Origin: CAYZEZ01 sp964477295
GTDB lineage: Bacteria; Bacteroidota; Bacteroidia; Bacteroidales; SM23-62
Direction of reading: 5' to 3'
DNA length: 6,658 bases
Assembly: GCA_964477295.1 (NCBI GenBank)
Contig: CAYZEZ010000264.1
Location: 1-6,658 of the forward strand
Below the pieces are notes generated by a model. The model had not been told where the DNA came from, did not search any database, and saw only the letters and a list, made by a program, of their open reading frames with translations. The translations under genes and the position numbers were made by a program. Below are positions 5,077-6,658 of the stretch, one piece after another. Numbering within the stretch: the stretch's first letter is position 1; each line of letters starts with the position of its first letter.

Positions 5077-5475
5077 ATGGCCTCTGTTTTTACCCGGATC
5101 ATTCAGGGTGAAATACCCTGTTACAAGATTGCAGAAACTGATAAATTCCTCGCTTTTCTCGATATTAATCCGCTCGCGAAAGGTCATACACTAGTCATTC
5201 CAAAGGAGGAAATTGATTATTTGTTTGACCTGGAAGATGATTTACTTGCAGAAATGAATGTTTTTGCCAAGAATGTGGCCAGAGCCATTGACCAGGTAAT
5301 GGATTGTAAAAGGGTAGGAGTAGCTGTGCTGGGACTGGAGGTTCCTCATGCCCATATTCACCTGATTCCTATTAATTCCTTATACGACATTGAATTCTCG
5401 AGGCCTAAATTAACGCTTTCGCAGGAGGAATTTGAAGAAATTGCTTCTTCTATCAGGGGAGCACTGGACCGGTAA
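5077..5475 (+). CDS. HIT-family (histidine triad) nucleotide hydrolase
   Basis: The 132-residue cytoplasmic protein is of the Hint/PKCI type. It begins SVFTRIIQGEIPCYKIAE (3-20) and has FLDINPLAKGHTLVIPK (27-43), both typical of the branch. The triad is PHAHIHLIP (90-98): His91, His93 and His95, with His93 the likely nucleophile that takes up AMP. Members hydrolyse purine nucleoside phosphoramidates and acyl-adenylates; the true substrate here is unknown. The zinc-binding cysteines found near the N-terminus of some Hint proteins are absent, which is common. The gene lies 10 bp downstream of greA without its own visible promoter, so it depends on the greA leader for expression. Its stop is only 5 bp from the ruvC stop on the other strand, with no convincing terminator between them. 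Confidence 0.94.
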   Translation: MASVFTRIIQGEIPCYKIAETDKFLAFLDINPLAKGHTLVIPKEEIDYLFDLEDDLLAEMNVFAKNVARAIDQVMDCKRVGVAVLGLEVPHAHIHLIPINSLYDIEFSRPKLTLSQEEFEEIASSIRGALDR

Positions 5476-5480
5476 GGACT

Positions 5481-6032
5481 TTATACTTTCCGACCGGGGT
5501 TTTTCTTAATAAAATCCTTCCAGCCTGAATAGTTAGCCTGGTTTATTGGTAAATCTTTCTGGTAGTAATGACAAACGGCCGCTGCCAGTCCATCAGTGGC
5601 ATCAAGATTCTTTGGTAAGTCTTTGATATCAAGTAATTTACTTAAAAGACCCGCAACCTGTTCCTTGCTTGCATTTCCTTGTCCTGTTATGGCCATTTTA
5701 ATTTTTTTTGGGGCGTACTCGTAGATCGGAAGATCGCGAAAAAGCGCAGCCGAAATAGCTGCACCCTGTGCTCTGCCCAGTTTGAGCATTGATTGAACGT
5801 TTTTTCCATAAAAAGGTGCTTCTATGGCCAGCTCATCGGGATGGAACTCATCGATCAGGGAAAGCGTACGTTCAAAGATCCTGCGAAGCTTGACATAGTG
5901 GTCATTTAGTTTATGCAACTCGAGTATCCCGATGGCAATAAGCTTGGGAAGAGGCTTCTGGTCCTGAATAATACCATATCCCATGATCGTGGTTCCGGGA
6001 TCAATCCCTAATATAATTTTATCTTCTTTCAT
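5481..6032 (-). CDS. ruvC: Holliday junction resolvase RuvC
   Basis: The 183-residue endonuclease cuts Holliday junctions symmetrically, together with the RuvAB branch-migration motor. The RNase H-like fold is shown by ILGIDPGTTIMGYG (7-20) with Asp11, LAIEAPFYGKNVQS (68-81) with Glu71, and the DATDGLAAAVCHYY block (144-157) with Asp144 and Asp147. These correspond to Asp7, Glu66, Asp138 and Asp141 of E. coli. The GRAQGA (86-91) and ITGQGNASKEQV (115-126) family motifs are also present. The C-terminus runs about ten residues longer than the E. coli protein, with a basic end (FIKKNPGRKV). ATG at 6032 is well placed relative to the first strand; no Shine-Dalgarno or consensus promoter is seen. 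It is convergent with the HIT gene. The duplicated hairpin elements at 6055-6248 lie immediately upstream and could be in its leader. Confidence 0.97.
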   Translation of the reverse strand: MKEDKIILGIDPGTTIMGYGIIQDQKPLPKLIAIGILELHKLNDHYVKLRRIFERTLSLIDEFHPDELAIEAPFYGKNVQSMLKLGRAQGAAISAALFRDLPIYEYAPKKIKMAITGQGNASKEQVAGLLSKLLDIKDLPKNLDATDGLAAAVCHYYQKDLPINQANYSGWKDFIKKNPGRKV

Positions 6033-6054
6033 CAGTAAATATTTTATCTATTTT

Positions 6055-6145
6055 ATTGGTCTGATGTAACTTACCAGAAAAATATTTTCATATCCTTTTA
6101 TGAAAAAATGAAAATATTTTAATGGACGTTTCACAAGAAAATATT
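6055..6145. repeat. Structured repeat element, copy 1
   Basis: This ~91-bp element begins ATTGGTCTGATGTAACTTA and ends GACGTTTCACAAGAAAATATT (one base over 20 avoided by splitting: GACGTTTCAC, AAGAAAATATT). It contains a perfect 13-bp inverted repeat, AAAATATTTTCAT (6079-6091) / ATGAAAATATTTT (6108-6120), enclosed by CCA (6074-6076) / TGG (6123-6125). An overlapping 8-bp alternative, TTTTCATA/TATGAAAA (6085-6092 with 6099-6106), competes for the same left arm. It lies between the S41-type gene and ruvC, both on the minus strand, so it may be transcribed in either a leader or an intercistronic RNA. Strand and function are unknown. Confidence 0.8.
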
Positions 6146-6156
6146 ATATTTAATTA

Positions 6157-6248
6157 ATTGGCCTTGTGTAACTTATCATGATGATATTTTCATCACCTTT
6201 TGTGATTTTATTGATAATATCATCATAGACGTTTTAAAAGAAATTGTT
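6157..6248. repeat. Structured repeat element, copy 2
   Basis: This copy begins exactly 102 bp after copy 1, aligns without gaps for the first ~60 bases and differs by one indel later. Conserved blocks are ATTGGyCT, TGTAACTTAyCA, ATATTTTCAT, CCTTTT and GACGTTTyA. The stem is ATGATGATATT (6178-6188) / AATATCATCAT (6216-6226), 11 perfect pairs, continued after one mismatch by TCA/TGA. An inner ATCAC-CTTTT-GTGAT hairpin (6192-6206) can stack on it. Stem bases changed from copy 1 while pairing is kept (for example A-T at 6081/6118 is G-C at 6183/6221), so the structure itself appears to be selected or copied. Confidence 0.8.
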
Positions 6249-6253
6249 TTTCA

Positions 6254-6288
6254 GATCACTGGTCACCGATCACAGTTCACGGCTCAGA
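6254..6288. repeat. Degenerate 7-bp tandem repeat (GRTCACN x5)
   Basis: Five consecutive units read GATCACT, GGTCACC, GATCACA, GTTCACG and GCTCAGA. The array starts 5 bp after structured element copy 2, and the last unit overlaps the stop codon of the minus-strand S41-type gene (TGA at 6286-6284). It resembles GATCAC/GGTCAC-type low-complexity repeats and has no obvious function. Confidence 0.7.
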
Positions 6289-6658
6289 GTGCTCCAACCG
6301 TGGCTCTCCATCCCCTCAGGATCCAGGGGTAATTTGTACCTGCTGATTTGGTCGGGCTGCTAAAGGCTCCGTTTTCGATATAATACAAAACTTCATTAAG
6401 ACAATCCTCTTCAGTGCTGCCAAAGTCTTCATCCAGGTCGTCTGTAACATAGGCATCAGCCGGCAATCCATCGTAGAAATCACCTTCATGTTCTTTGTTA
6501 TACGTGGCATAGGTTACCGGCACTATGGTATAATCATCGTATTGTCTGGCGATTTCTCCAACTGGTTTCCCATCGGTATCATCACCGATGAGATAAACGT
6601 CAAGATATGGTTTTACAGCATTTATCAGGACTTCGCTGGCAAATGAAGTAGAATTTGT
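6284..6658 (-). CDS. S41-family (C-terminal processing type) peptidase, C-terminal 124 residues (partial)
   Basis: The minus-strand frame is open from the right edge to a TGA at 6286-6284, giving 124 residues without a start in the window. A GTG at 6523 lies inside the open frame and is not the true start. The visible part matches the end of the S41 protease domain: STSFASEVLINAVKPY (3-18), LIGDDTDGKPVG (23-34), then a GDFYDGLPADAYVTDDL block and a final ALxYIENG-like helix. Lys31 corresponds to the catalytic Lys of tail-specific proteases, which lies 25 residues after the nucleophile Ser. That Ser position, expected in the S-A-S-E motif, is Phe6 here. Bacteroidetes S41 proteins are mostly exported or lipoproteins in the envelope. 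The remaining domains, including any PDZ and signal peptide, are outside the window. Confidence 0.82.
   Translation of the reverse strand, partial: TNSTSFASEVLINAVKPYLDVYLIGDDTDGKPVGEIARQYDDYTIVPVTYATYNKEHEGDFYDGLPADAYVTDDLDEDFGSTEEDCLNEVLYYIENGAFSSPTKSAGTNYPWILRGWRATVGAL

Noticed and set aside
5469..5510. Terminator for the greA-HIT operon within the ruvC 3' end
   Set aside because: CCGGT (5469-5473) can pair with ACCGG (5493-5497) before a short T run, but the stem is only 5 bp with a 19-nt loop.
6316..6510. Minus-strand ORF in a second frame at the S41-type gene
   Set aside because: It overlaps the frame that gives the S41 signatures and shows none itself.

Overview
The window looks like chromosome of a member of the Bacteroidota, probably near the Bacteroidales or Marinilabiliales. 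The pointers are the Bacteroidetes-style GlgB N-terminus, promoter-like TTTG / TAnnTTTG elements, mostly AT-rich leaders with little Shine-Dalgarno signal, a Bacteroidetes-type lipoprotein and the greA-HIT gene pair. The genes are mostly housekeeping. The unusual content lies between them: almost every long intergenic gap carries repeats or strong secondary structure.

Layout. Positions 1-147 hold the 5' end of glgB (glycogen branching enzyme, minus strand), running off the left edge. It is divergent from ribF (285-1229, plus; FMN/FAD synthesis). Between them is a perfect 42-bp palindrome with extra copies of its arm, one inside glgB. Next is ahcY (1304-2719, plus; S-adenosylhomocysteine hydrolase) behind a recognisable promoter. 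The 339-bp gap 2720-3058 has no gene. It holds two diverged hairpin repeats, a back-to-back pair of tandem arrays (CCCCGAGCAAT x5, then CGGGGCACGG x4) with G-quadruplex potential on both strands, and a 14-bp tandem repeat. A minus-strand lipoprotein (3059-3571) follows, with a Rieske-like C-terminus that lacks both histidine ligands. Divergent from it are two small envelope genes (3610-3915 and 3912-4439) that overlap by ATGA.

A promoter and a strong terminator-like hairpin then precede greA (4593-5066), which is followed after 10 bp by a HIT-family hydrolase (5077-5475). ruvC (5481-6032, minus) converges on the HIT gene with a 5-bp gap. Between ruvC and the next minus-strand gene, a partial S41-type peptidase (6284-6658), lie two tandem ~91-bp elements. 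Each has a long hairpin whose stem bases differ between copies while pairing is kept. A degenerate 7-bp tandem repeat follows.

The main leads are: the duplicated covarying hairpin element at 6055-6248; the greA leader with promoter and built-in terminator; the facing G-rich arrays at 2861-2959; the S41 fragment with Phe where the catalytic Ser should be; and the His-less Rieske-like lipoprotein. No complete undescribed defence or mobile system is visible.
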